A stretch of 64,000 nt of DNA from CALVLD01 sp964467585 (GTDB taxonomy: Bacteria > Bacillota > Clostridia > Christensenellales > CAG-138): assembly GCA_964467585.1 (NCBI GenBank), contig CAYXRF010000008.1, positions 37,137 through 101,136 of the forward strand, in the 5' to 3' direction. Below the pieces are notes generated by a model, which was not told where the DNA came from, searched no databases, and saw nothing but the letters and a program-made list of their open reading frames with translations. Shown here one piece after another: positions 44,046 to 52,084 of the stretch (its first letter is position 1; every line of letters begins with the position of its first letter). A program made the translations under genes and the position numbers.

Positions 44046-45063
44046 TTCCCTCACCATCGGGCGCGTTAATCGCGGGAATATCCACCCCGTTAACAAAATC
44101 AATTATCCCCAAATAAAGCCCACGCACACAATTATCCTGATATGATGTGCGTGAAAGCTTGAGGTCGGATATAGCGTTTGAAAGGTAGCCCATTTCAATC
44201 GTAACAACGGGTGCGTCAGACCAGTTGAAGCCCGTCTGATCGGTCAGAGAATGGGAGGCAAGCATCGGCGCGCCCGTTTCGGCACAGAATGCGTTTATAA
44301 GACAATAGCCCAACCGTCTGCTGTCGCAAAGCTTTGAAGCGTTTGCAACCCCCGCGGGGATAAGCACGCGTGCGCCATAGGTGGAGCTGTCGGCGCAGGA
44401 GTTGCAGTGAATGCGAACCCAAAAGTCAACCTCCGCGTCGTTCATCAGCTCTGCGCGCTCCATATTGGATATTGAAACATCGGAGTCGGTTCGCGTCATA
44501 ACCACGGTTGCCCCTGCGTCCTCAAGCATTGCTTTCAAGCACATGGCGATTGTAAGATTTATGCAGTATTCGTCATTGCCCGTCCTAACGCCAACGCCGC
44601 CTGCGGTCATTCGTACCTTAAGACCGTCCGTCAGAGGAGATATGGATTCAAGCGTTAAATCCGCACATTCCTGATGCCCCGCGTCAATGCCTATAACAAG
44701 CCCCGCGAGAGGCCTGTCGGAGGGATAAACCGGAACAAGCGTGCCGTCCGCCACTGCGGCAATGTACGCGGCGTGGGTAATCGGGCCATATATCCCGTCA
44801 ACGCCGACTGACAGAATCGTTTGCAGCTGTTTAACGGAAGCCTCGGTGGCGCTGTCAAACACACCGTTTATCTCACCAAAGTAGAGTGAAACGGCGGAAA
44901 GCTCGTATTGCAGCCGCTCAACAAGCTCACCCTCGTCTCCCAAACGAAGCATGGGGGTTTCATCCGCCCAATCCGCGTTTGCGGAAGCAACGCCGACAAG
45001 CGCTGTCGCCAACACCATCAGCACAGCCACGGTACGCGTAGATTTTTTAATAAATGCGCTCAT
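44035..45063 (-). CDS. N-acetylmuramoyl-L-alanine amidase with peptidoglycan-binding domain
   Basis: A 342-residue secreted cell-wall hydrolase with a signal peptide ending near VASANA. A PG_binding_1 domain (LRLGDEGELVERLQYEL, VDGIYGP) spans residues ~38-105. An Amidase_3 domain from residue ~122 has zinc ligands in IGIDAGHQE, then GNDEYCINL (Glu), RIHCNSCADSS (His) and a C-terminal Glu in VTIEMGYLS. It cleaves the stem peptide from glycan strands; relatives such as CwlC or SpoIIP-like enzymes act in sporulation. ATGA overlap joins it to ahcY. Confidence 0.92.
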   Translation of the reverse strand: MSAFIKKSTRTVAVLMVLATALVGVASANADWADETPMLRLGDEGELVERLQYELSAVSLYFGEINGVFDSATEASVKQLQTILSVGVDGIYGPITHAAYIAAVADGTLVPVYPSDRPLAGLVIGIDAGHQECADLTLESISPLTDGLKVRMTAGGVGVRTGNDEYCINLTIAMCLKAMLEDAGATVVMTRTDSDVSISNMERAELMNDAEVDFWVRIHCNSCADSSTYGARVLIPAGVANASKLCDSRRLGYCLINAFCAETGAPMLASHSLTDQTGFNWSDAPVVTIEMGYLSNAISDLKLSRTSYQDNCVRGLYLGIIDFVNGVDIPAINAPDGEGNGD

Positions 45064-46301
45064 TCAGCCGAAAGATAAGCCTCCTGCTCGGATGTAAGCT
45101 CGTCAAGCCCCAGACCCATTGCGCGCAGCTTCAGCATGGCGACCTCACGGTCGATATCATCGGGCACGCTGTAAAGTGCGGGAGAAAGACCAACGCCGTT
45201 TTTAACAAGATACCTTGCGGAAAGCGCCTGAATGGCAAAGCTGAGATCCATTATCTCGGCGGGATGCCCGTTCCCCGCAACAATATTCACAAGCCGCCCG
45301 TCCGCCAAAAGATTGATTATACGACCGTCTTGCATAACATAGCCGTCAATAAAGGGCTTGCGTTCGGATACCGAAACGGCAAGCGACTTAAGATCGGGCT
45401 TGGAAATTTCAACATCAAAATGCCCCGCGTTTGCAAGTATAACGTTGTGCTTCATTTTTTCAAAATGACGACCAACAATCACATCGCGGCAGCCTGTTGC
45501 GGTAACAAAAATATCGCCAAGCGAGCAAGCGTCGTCCATAGTCATCACGCGGAAGCCGTCCATAGCCGCCTCAAGTGCGCGGAACGGATTGATTTCGGTA
45601 ACGATAACGTTTGCCCCCAACCCCTGTGCACGTCTTGCAATGCCGCGTGAGCAGAAGCCGTAGCCCGCAACAACAACCGTGCGCCCCGTGATCATGTTGT
45701 TTGTGGCATACATTATGCCATCCCAAACGCTTTGACCCGTGCCGTGCACATTGTCAAACAGATGCTTGCAGTTTGCGTCGTTAACAGCCATCATGGGAAA
45801 CCGCAGCGTGCCGTTTTTTTGCCTTGCGCGCAGCTTTAATATCCCTGTGGTAGTTTCCTCACAGCCACCGATTATATTTTTTGCATATTCGGGATGCTCA
45901 TCGGTCAGCATGGAGACAAATTCGCCCCCATCGTCAATCACAATGTGAGGACAAAACTCAAGCGTGCGGCGAATATGCTCATGATATTCGTCCTCGGTTG
46001 CGCCGAACCACGCGTGAACACTCATCCCCTCGGCGGCAAGAGCCGCACATACGTCATCCTTTGTGGAAAGAGGATTGCTGCCGGTTATCGCAACCTCCGC
46101 GCCGCCCTCTCTCAACAAAAGCCCGAGGTATGCCGTTTTTGCCTCAAGATGAACGCATACGGCAACGCGCAGACCCGCAAACGGCATTTCCTCACGAAAG
46201 CGCCGCTCAAGCGTGTTAAGCACGGGCATATAGCTCTTTACCCAGTTGATGCGCTGCCGCCCCAACGGAGCAAGCGAAATATCACGAACCGTATAGCTCA
46301 T
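45060..46301 (-). CDS. ahcY: adenosylhomocysteinase (or S-inosylhomocysteine hydrolase)
   Basis: A 413-residue NAD-dependent SAH hydrolase. Family segments are the SAH-binding GAEVAITGSNPLSTKDD, DDGGEFVSML, EETTTGILKL, and the NAD-binding VAGYGFCSRGIARRAQGLGA. The short form, lacking the insert of the eukaryotic and proteobacterial enzymes, is like archaeal and Thermotoga ones; some archaeal members act on S-inosylhomocysteine instead. That alternative is worth keeping here because an MTA/SAH deaminase is encoded nearby. It precedes the amidase with ATGA overlap and follows the ECF S component by 18 bp. Confidence 0.92.
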   Translation of the reverse strand: MSYTVRDISLAPLGRQRINWVKSYMPVLNTLERRFREEMPFAGLRVAVCVHLEAKTAYLGLLLREGGAEVAITGSNPLSTKDDVCAALAAEGMSVHAWFGATEDEYHEHIRRTLEFCPHIVIDDGGEFVSMLTDEHPEYAKNIIGGCEETTTGILKLRARQKNGTLRFPMMAVNDANCKHLFDNVHGTGQSVWDGIMYATNNMITGRTVVVAGYGFCSRGIARRAQGLGANVIVTEINPFRALEAAMDGFRVMTMDDACSLGDIFVTATGCRDVIVGRHFEKMKHNVILANAGHFDVEISKPDLKSLAVSVSERKPFIDGYVMQDGRIINLLADGRLVNIVAGNGHPAEIMDLSFAIQALSARYLVKNGVGLSPALYSVPDDIDREVAMLKLRAMGLGLDELTSEQEAYLSAE

Positions 46302-46319
46302 ATTGCAGTCACCTCATAA

Positions 46320-47426
46320 TCAGCTTGCATCGGTCAAGACCTCCGCGGGGGAGGGCTTGGGATAATCGGTAAATTTGTACAGCAGCTTGGTTTTGGCAAA
46401 CAGCTGAATTATCGCCCAAATCAGAACCGTGTAGACAGGTATCATAATCGCCTGATTGATAACGCGTGGGGTTATCAAAATCTCCCACGGGATATTGTAA
46501 AGGGAAACAAGCAGCAACGAGTTTGCAAACACGCTGCAAGTCACCTGACCTGCAAACACGGCGATAAGTATAACCCACCATCTGGGCAGGTGCTTTCTTC
46601 TCATAAAGAACAGACCGGGGATAAGCCCGCTGAACATAGCGACAATTGTGAACCAAGGCACATATGGGCCCTTTGGAAACAGCATTGCCTGAATGATATC
46701 AACAAGCGCACCTACTATCGCGCCGTAGCCCGCACCGTAAAGCACGCCCGCAAGTATTGTCGCCAAAGCGCCGAGACCTATCTTCATGCTGTATTGCCCA
46801 AGCATAAAGCTGGGGACGCTTAATACTCCGCTGAGTATAACGCCGATAGCCACAAGCATCGCGCAGACGCAGAGCCTGCGAATGTCGGGCTGCTTTTCAA
46901 GCGCGGCGGGAGCGGTTGCCTTAAAGCAGGTGAAGCAGAGAATAAGAGCAAACATGGGCATGAGTATAAAGCCTATGCCAACGTCTGTCGTAACCGTAGT
47001 ATAGCATTTTCCGCCCATGCTTAAAAGCTCCGTATGGGTGAAGCTTGCAAGATAATCCGAGTAGTTTGAAAGTGAATACGCCTGCATCCCGCAAAGCTGC
47101 AGTACCATTGCCAACGCAACGCCCATTACGGAGACAACCGCAAATGTGCGCACAATCGCTTTGCGCCCCATAATAAGAGCGACAGCAAGAACAACGAAGG
47201 ATATGCCGGTAAATATGAGAACAGCTCTCAAATACGGGACGCCGACCTCAACGAGGGACAACACGTCGTTTGACAGCACATAGCTGTCGCTGTCCGTCTT
47301 TTCGGGCATGGTAACGCCCTCAGTAATTGAGGCGTCATACCAAGGCAAAAACGCAGACGCGATACACAGCGCCAACAGGACAAGGGCGCACGCCACCCAA
47401 CCATTTTGCTTTTGCTTAACTTCCAT
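46320..47426 (-). CDS. ECF transporter S component with extra N-terminal membrane domain
   Basis: A 368-residue membrane protein. The C-terminal half (from ~195) is a FolT-like ECF substrate-binding subunit: RRLCVCAMLVAIGVILSGV at its start, then GLGALATILAGVLYGAGYGA and VDIIQAMLFPKGPYVPWF. S components are normally ~180 residues. Here the N-terminal ~190 residues add four or more helices with an outside loop (LPWYDASITEG), a layout not typical for the family. The substrate may be folate or another vitamin; the location beside ahcY hints at a one-carbon or SAM-related compound. EcfA and EcfT are not in the window. ATG 47426 is chosen with CGGGGG upstream. Confidence 0.8.
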   Translation of the reverse strand: MEVKQKQNGWVACALVLLALCIASAFLPWYDASITEGVTMPEKTDSDSYVLSNDVLSLVEVGVPYLRAVLIFTGISFVVLAVALIMGRKAIVRTFAVVSVMGVALAMVLQLCGMQAYSLSNYSDYLASFTHTELLSMGGKCYTTVTTDVGIGFILMPMFALILCFTCFKATAPAALEKQPDIRRLCVCAMLVAIGVILSGVLSVPSFMLGQYSMKIGLGALATILAGVLYGAGYGAIVGALVDIIQAMLFPKGPYVPWFTIVAMFSGLIPGLFFMRRKHLPRWWVILIAVFAGQVTCSVFANSLLLVSLYNIPWEILITPRVINQAIMIPVYTVLIWAIIQLFAKTKLLYKFTDYPKPSPAEVLTDAS

Positions 47427-47457
47427 TTTTAACCCCCGAGTAATGCGCATCGCGCTT

Positions 47458-47475
47458 GTATGCGCGCACGCATAC
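47458..47475 (-). promoter_or_regulatory. perfect hairpin in the leader of the ECF S component gene
   Basis: GTATGCG and CGCATAC pair around a 4-base loop, 31 bp upstream of the ATG and downstream of the predicted promoter, so it would be in the mRNA leader. It does not match a tetrahydrofolate or other known riboswitch. Confidence 0.5.
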
Positions 47476-47492
47476 ATAATCCAACACATAGC

Positions 47493-47521
47493 ATTATAGC
47501 ACATGCATAAAGCGATTTCCA
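47493..47521 (-). promoter_or_regulatory. promoter of the ECF-ahcY run
   Basis: On the minus strand, TGGAAA (47516-47521), a 17-bp spacer and perfect TATAAT (47493-47498). Confidence 0.55.
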
Positions 47522-47572
47522 CCACAAAATTACTCCTTCATAAATAATTAACAAATTGCACGACAAAAAATG

Positions 47573-47601
47573 TTGAAATAAAAAGGCAAGATTGGTATAA
47601 T
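47573..47601 (+). promoter_or_regulatory. sigma-A promoter of the zinc-ribbon membrane protein gene
   Basis: TTGAAA (47573-47578), a 17-bp spacer and perfect TATAAT (47596-47601), ~52 bp before the ATG. Confidence 0.78.
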
Positions 47602-47659
47602 CTATGAGAGAAAAATTTGTGACGCAGCGTGTGCGGCGCGAACGGAGGTTCATACAATA

Positions 47660-49459
47660 ATGAAATGCAATAAATGCGGTTACGACAACCCGGACTACTC
47701 TGAGTATTGTGATAATTGCGGCGCGCAGCTTGGAGCGCGGCAGGATTCGGGCAAATCCAATCCAACGTGGGGCTTTGTAAAGGCTCCGCGCTGGCCGGAG
47801 CCTGATTTTTCTGCGGATACAGTGTCTGAAAACGACGTGCCTACTGAGTATTTAGGCGAAAGCCCCGCAAAGCAGCAGTCAAACGACAGCGGGACGCCTT
47901 CCGATGGGTTTGCGCCCAAGGACGGCGGATCCAACCGCAGGATACCGGACGACAGCTTTGGCAAAGGCGGGCTTGACGATTCCGACATTGGCGACGACAT
48001 ATCGGACAATCAGGGCGAACAGGCAGCGCGGGATGAAAAGCGGCTGCACTTTGCTCCGCTTAAAAAGCGTTCGGATACCAAGCGTGCCAATCGCAGTGAT
48101 GATTATGACGATGACGACGATGACGACGACGACATTCAGACATTGGATGGAGACGACAATCAAAATGCAGGCAGAAGCAGGCTTTCGTCAGTTCAGCTTC
48201 GCCGTCTCATATTGATAGTCGGCGTTATCGCGGCGGCGGCAATAATTGCGATAATAATCTGGGCCGTTCTGGCAAAGGGCGGCAGCGGCGGAGGCGGCAG
48301 CGGCACAAAGGGCACAAACACAATCATTGTCAACCCGGACGACCCCACCGCATATTTCGTTACGGTATACGCGGATGAAGGCAAAACGCTTGTTTATGTC
48401 ACAAGCAACGGCACAAGGCAGGAGGTTGCTGTTACCGACAGGGGCTATGTAAAATTCAACGTTTTCATTGCCTCCCTTATGCCGACAGAGCCTGTTGACG
48501 GCGCTGTATATAGGGCGACCCCGCAGGTGTTTATCAAAAATGACGATGGGACTGAGACGCAGATCCCCATGGATTCAATAGCTCTTGACATTCCCGCACT
48601 GGAAATAACCTTTGACGGTGAGGCTGACGTCACGGCGGTTGACGGCAAAACAACAATCACGGGTAAGATTACCCAGATTGACGCCGAAGTCACCGTGGGC
48701 GGCATTGTCGTCTCCGTAAATGAGGATGGCACATTCGCGCAGGAGATTACGTTTGAGGAGGAGGGCGTTCATGACGTCACAGTCGAGGCAAAGCTCGGCG
48801 GCTATCAGATAGCTCGTCAGACCTACCATGTAACGGTGGAAACTCCCGCTCCGCCCGTTGTTTCGGATGTTATCCAAATGCCTTGGGAGTATGGCGACGC
48901 CACATACAGCCAGCGTGCCGTTCACAGCGCACTGACACATGAGGTTAGGGGCAAAATTCCCGAGGGCTATACGCTGACGGCAAAATGCACCTCCACAAAC
49001 ATTAGGGCGATAAGCACGCCGACGGTTGCCGCGGACGGCACATTCAGATTCACGGTTACATTCGATGAGACGACTGACGGTGATTTTGTTATCAACCTCA
49101 CCGCAACAGCGCCCGACGGCACGGAATCCACCCGTGATGTTCACATTCAGCGTCAGCCCGATTATCAGACATACGTTGCGGGCGCAGCGCAGGGCGGCAC
49201 ATATGCAGAGATGAGCACCGACAGCGGCAGATGGTTCAGAATTTCCGGAACCATAACCGAAATCGTTTCAACCGGTGAATGCATAATTGCAAAGCTGCAG
49301 CTTGCCGACGGCAACATTCTTGTATTACACTATTACAACCATTACGGAAGCGCTCATGCCGTTGAGGTTGGGCAGACCTACACAAGCATATACGGTCGTC
49401 CGCGTGGCTTGGACGAAAACGGCGATCCGTGGGTGTTCGTCTGGTTCTGGGATAACTGA
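47660..49459 (+). CDS. zinc-ribbon membrane protein with Ig-like repeats; paralogue of the 11.5 kb lipoprotein
   Basis: A 599-residue protein. It starts with a zinc ribbon (CNKCGYDNPDYSEYCDNCG), followed by ~150 acidic disordered residues with a poly-Asp run near residue 155, and one membrane helix around 182-203 (LILIVGVIAAAAIIAIIIW). The outer part from ~220 is collinear to the end with the 11.5 kb lipoprotein: an N-terminal strand domain (VNPDDPTAYFVTVYADEG), Ig-like units, WEYGDATYSQR, and an OB-like end (ISGTITEIVSTGECIIAKLQL). It thus has the same outside module on a different anchor with an inside zinc-binding head. Function unknown; the layout suggests sensing or tethering across the membrane. 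Confidence 0.8.
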   Translation: MKCNKCGYDNPDYSEYCDNCGAQLGARQDSGKSNPTWGFVKAPRWPEPDFSADTVSENDVPTEYLGESPAKQQSNDSGTPSDGFAPKDGGSNRRIPDDSFGKGGLDDSDIGDDISDNQGEQAARDEKRLHFAPLKKRSDTKRANRSDDYDDDDDDDDDIQTLDGDDNQNAGRSRLSSVQLRRLILIVGVIAAAAIIAIIIWAVLAKGGSGGGGSGTKGTNTIIVNPDDPTAYFVTVYADEGKTLVYVTSNGTRQEVAVTDRGYVKFNVFIASLMPTEPVDGAVYRATPQVFIKNDDGTETQIPMDSIALDIPALEITFDGEADVTAVDGKTTITGKITQIDAEVTVGGIVVSVNEDGTFAQEITFEEEGVHDVTVEAKLGGYQIARQTYHVTVETPAPPVVSDVIQMPWEYGDATYSQRAVHSALTHEVRGKIPEGYTLTAKCTSTNIRAISTPTVAADGTFRFTVTFDETTDGDFVINLTATAPDGTESTRDVHIQRQPDYQTYVAGAAQGGTYAEMSTDSGRWFRISGTITEIVSTGECIIAKLQLADGNILVLHYYNHYGSAHAVEVGQTYTSIYGRPRGLDENGDPWVFVWFWDN

Positions 49460-49486
49460 TTCGCATATTGATGCGCTTATACAGGT

Positions 49487-49526
49487 GCAGACGGCGGCGT
49501 GCTCCGTCGTCTGCGCTTTGATTTTT
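49487..49526 (+). terminator. intrinsic terminator after the zinc-ribbon membrane protein gene
   Basis: GCAGACGGCGG pairs with CCGTCGTCTGC (one G-T pair) around a 6-base loop, followed by GCTTTGATTTTT. Confidence 0.82.
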
Positions 49527-49550
49527 AAAAACATAAAGGAGTTCAAAAAA

Positions 49551-50666
49551 ATGACTGACGAGAGAATTAAAAAGTTAGCTTCAACGCTTGTCAATTTCTC
49601 CTGCGCGCTCAAAGCGGGGGAGAATGTGCTTATCGAAAGCACGGGCGATTGTGACGCGCTTGTTACCGAGCTTGTTAAGGCGGCTTACGCGGCGGGAGGC
49701 AATCCGTTTGTGTGGCTGCGCAAGCCTGCCGTTAACCGTGCGCTGAATATGGGCTGCAACGAGGCGCAGACCGCGCTTCGCGCCGAGCTTGACGGTGAGA
49801 TGATGAGCCGTATGCAGGCGTATATCGGCGTGAGAAGCAGCGACAATTCCGCCGAGATGAGCGATGTTCCCGAGGACAGGCTTTCAATCGAGGGGCGGCT
49901 TTATTGGCAGCCCGTGCACGGAAATATCCGCGTTCCCAAAACAAAATGGGTCGTGCTTCGTTATCCCACACCCGCTATGGCGCAGTCCGCAAGCATGAGC
50001 ACGGAGGCTTTCGAGGATTTCTATTTTGACGTCTGCTGCCTTGACTATTCAAAGATGGATAAGGCGATGGATTCACTCAAGGCGCTTATGGAGCGCACGG
50101 ACAGAGTTCACATTAAGGGCGTCGGCACGGATATTACATTCTCAATAAAGGGTTTGCCCGCAATCAAATGTGCGGGAGCGTGCAATATTCCGGACGGAGA
50201 GGTCTATACCGCTCCCGTCAACGGCAGCATCAACGGAGTTATTTCCTATAATACGCCTTCGCTGCACGATGGCTTCACTTTTGAAAATATCGTTCTCACG
50301 TTCAAAGACGGTCGCATTGTTGAAGCAAAATCAAACGATACGCAGCGCATAAACAAGGTTTTTGATGTTGACTTTGGCGCACGCGGCGTGGGAGAATTTG
50401 CAATCGGCGTCAACCCGTTTATCACATTCCCCATGAAGGACACCCTGTTTGACGAAAAAATCAAGGGCAGCTTCCATTTCACACCGGGCAGCTGCTATGA
50501 CGAATGCCCAAATGGCAACAAGTCAAGCCTGCATTGGGATCTTGTCTGCATACAAACGCCTGAGTACGGCGGCGGAGAGATGTATTTTGACGATGTGCTT
50601 ATCCGCAAGGACGGGCGCTTTGTGCTTGATGAGCTTATGTGTCTCAATCCTGAAAATCTGATGTAA
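49551..50666 (+). CDS. M29 family aminopeptidase
   Basis: A 371-residue metallo-aminopeptidase of the AmpS/PepS/T type. Features are the start RIKKLASTLVNFSCALKAGENV, GVGTDITFSIKGL, a metal-binding E in FTFENIVLTF... and GARGVGEFAIGVNPF, and near the end CYDECPNGNKSSLHWDLV with a His and two acids as expected for the dinuclear site. These enzymes remove N-terminal residues from peptides in the cytoplasm. The long upstream frame to 49287 is not used: ATG 49551 has AAAGGAG 9 bases before it and follows the terminator of the preceding gene. Confidence 0.9.
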   Translation: MTDERIKKLASTLVNFSCALKAGENVLIESTGDCDALVTELVKAAYAAGGNPFVWLRKPAVNRALNMGCNEAQTALRAELDGEMMSRMQAYIGVRSSDNSAEMSDVPEDRLSIEGRLYWQPVHGNIRVPKTKWVVLRYPTPAMAQSASMSTEAFEDFYFDVCCLDYSKMDKAMDSLKALMERTDRVHIKGVGTDITFSIKGLPAIKCAGACNIPDGEVYTAPVNGSINGVISYNTPSLHDGFTFENIVLTFKDGRIVEAKSNDTQRINKVFDVDFGARGVGEFAIGVNPFITFPMKDTLFDEKIKGSFHFTPGSCYDECPNGNKSSLHWDLVCIQTPEYGGGEMYFDDVLIRKDGRFVLDELMCLNPENLM

Positions 50667-50735
50667 TAGGTCGATTTTTTTAAAAATCAATTCGATAATA
50701 CGGCGTGCGAGGGCTTTGGTTACAAAAAATGCCTT

Positions 50736-50777
50736 CGCCGCCGCTTTTATTTGCGGCGCTGCTTTTATTTGCGGCGC
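50736..50777 (+). terminator. hairpin with duplicated arm after the aminopeptidase gene
   Basis: CGCCGC (50736-50741) can pair with GCGGCG at 50753-50758 or with a second copy at 50771-50776. The copies arise from an 18-bp direct repeat containing CTTTTATTTGCGGCG (50743-50759 and 50761-50777). T-rich stretches follow each arm, but they are short. A weak terminator is likely. Confidence 0.45.
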
Positions 50778-50872
50778 ACGGCTATGTTAAAAACTTCACA
50801 GATCCGCTTTTCTCCCGTGTGAATAATGCCACCCAAGTGCGAATAAACATCCCAAAGGAGGTGTTGACGCGT

Positions 50873-51571
50873 ATGCTTGAGGCAATTCTCAATTTTTTTA
50901 GACAGCTATTTGTATTCACGGGCTATGTCGGCACAAAAAACGGTTTTCCCCCGCCGCTTTCCGCGGAGGAGGAGGCTGTTCTTGCGGACAGAATGCAGCA
51001 GGGGGACGATTCCGCACGGGATAAGCTGATTGAACACAATCTGCGCCTTGTGGCGCATATAGCAAAAAAGTATGCCATGCGGGGGCGCGATACCGATGAT
51101 CTGATTTCAATCGGCTCGATCGGGCTTATCAAGGCGGTTAACACATACAGCCGTTCCCGCGGAAAGTCGCTTGCCGCGTATGCGGGCAGGTGTATCGAAA
51201 ACGAGATACTCATGTCCATTCGAGCAGAGCGCAAGCACAAGGGGGAGGTTTCTCTTAACGAGCCTATCGGCGTTGACCGCGATGGAAATGAGATCACCAT
51301 GGGCGATATTCTCGGAACGGACGGCGATCCTGTGATGGGAGAGGTGCTGACGCGCACAGGCGCGGAAAAGCTGCGCGCCGTAATAGACGGGCTGCTCAAC
51401 GAGCGTGAAAGGCTTGTTATATTGCTTCGTTACGGAATTGACGGGGGAGAACCGCTTCCCCAAAAAGACGTGGGCAAGCTGCTTGGGATATCGCGCTCAT
51501 ACGTTTCGCGCATTGAAAAGAAGGCGATTGAAAAGCTTTCGATGTCGCTTGCGCCAAAGTCCTATTATTAA
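50873..51571 (+). CDS. sigK: sporulation sigma factor pro-SigK
   Basis: A 232-residue sigma-70 factor. The N-terminus LEAILNFFRQLFVFTGYV is a hydrophobic pro-sequence like that of Bacillus pro-SigK, removed by SpoIVFB; the mature part begins near NGFPPPLSAEEE. The core, IEHNLRLVAHIAKKY, DDLISIGSIGLIKAV and RCIENEILMSIRAERKH, matches SigK, the late mother-cell factor. The C-terminal GISRSYVSRIEKKAIEK is region 4. ATG 50873 follows AAAGGAGGTG; the longer frame from 50705 runs through the preceding terminator. The gene is continuous here, with no skin-type insertion. Confidence 0.95.
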   Translation: MLEAILNFFRQLFVFTGYVGTKNGFPPPLSAEEEAVLADRMQQGDDSARDKLIEHNLRLVAHIAKKYAMRGRDTDDLISIGSIGLIKAVNTYSRSRGKSLAAYAGRCIENEILMSIRAERKHKGEVSLNEPIGVDRDGNEITMGDILGTDGDPVMGEVLTRTGAEKLRAVIDGLLNERERLVILLRYGIDGGEPLPQKDVGKLLGISRSYVSRIEKKAIEKLSMSLAPKSYY

Positions 51572-51601
51572 AGAGAATTCGCTGTCGCTTGCGCCGAGAA
51601 C
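51534..51601 (+). repeat. 40-bp tandem duplication of the sigK 3' end
   Basis: TGTCGCTTGCGCC occurs at 51543-51555 and again at 51583-51595, with similar flanks. The first copy codes for the last residues of SigK (LSMSLAPKSYY); the second, past the stop codon, would read NSLSLAPRTYL in another frame. It is a diverged short duplication that also borders the end of rlmH. Confidence 0.7.
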
Positions 51602-52084
51602 CTATTTATGATATGGCTCCCCGTTTTGTATTTTGAACGCACGATATATTTGCTCCAGAAGCATTATTCGGAATATCTGATGTGAAAATGTCATGTCCGA
51701 AAAGCTGACAACGATATCGGCGCGGGCGCGAATCTCATCCGTAAGCCCGTTTGAGCCGCCGATTATAAACGCCATGCGGCTTTTGCCGCGCAGCATGGCG
51801 TCCGCAAGCGTTTGCGAAAACTGTTCGGATGAAAGCCGACGCCCCAGCCTGTCCAATGCAACAACGTATTCTCCATCGGTCAGCCTGTCCGAAAGTCTGC
51901 GGCATTCGGTCTGCTTTATGCGTTCAATATCGGCAGCCGACGCGCACTCCGGAGCTTTTTCGTCCGCGACCTCCGCCATTGAAACGTCTGCAAATCGGGA
52001 AAGCCTTTTGATAAACTCCGCCGCCGCATCGCTGTAAAAGCGTTCCTTTAGTTTTCCGACGCACAGTATTCTGATCTTCATCAT
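51602..52084 (-). CDS. rlmH: 23S rRNA pseudouridine-1915 N3-methyltransferase RlmH
   Basis: A 160-residue SPOUT methyltransferase. It opens with IRILCVGKLKERFY, has LDRLGRRLSSEQFS, and the knot region FIIGGSNGLTDEI and SFSDMTFSHQIFRIMLLEQIYRAF, the last being the RlmH hallmark. It methylates pseudouridine 1915 in helix 69 of 23S rRNA, acting on assembled 70S. It overlaps the end of the CPBP protease gene by ATGA and, as in other Firmicutes, lies close to a walJ-like metallo-hydrolase gene. Confidence 0.95.
   Translation of the reverse strand: MMKIRILCVGKLKERFYSDAAAEFIKRLSRFADVSMAEVADEKAPECASAADIERIKQTECRRLSDRLTDGEYVVALDRLGRRLSSEQFSQTLADAMLRGKSRMAFIIGGSNGLTDEIRARADIVVSFSDMTFSHQIFRIMLLEQIYRAFKIQNGEPYHK

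Noticed and set aside
47427..47492. Tetrahydrofolate riboswitch before the FolT-like gene
   Set aside because: Only a simple hairpin is present; the conserved aptamer core is not seen.
49287..49550. N-terminal extension of the M29 aminopeptidase overlapping the preceding gene
   Set aside because: It overlaps a well-supported gene end and a terminator; ATG 49551 has its own ribosome site and matches the family start.
50705..50872. N-terminal extension of SigK from an upstream GTG
   Set aside because: The extension runs through a terminator-like repeat, and a perfect AAAGGAGGTG sits right before ATG 50873.
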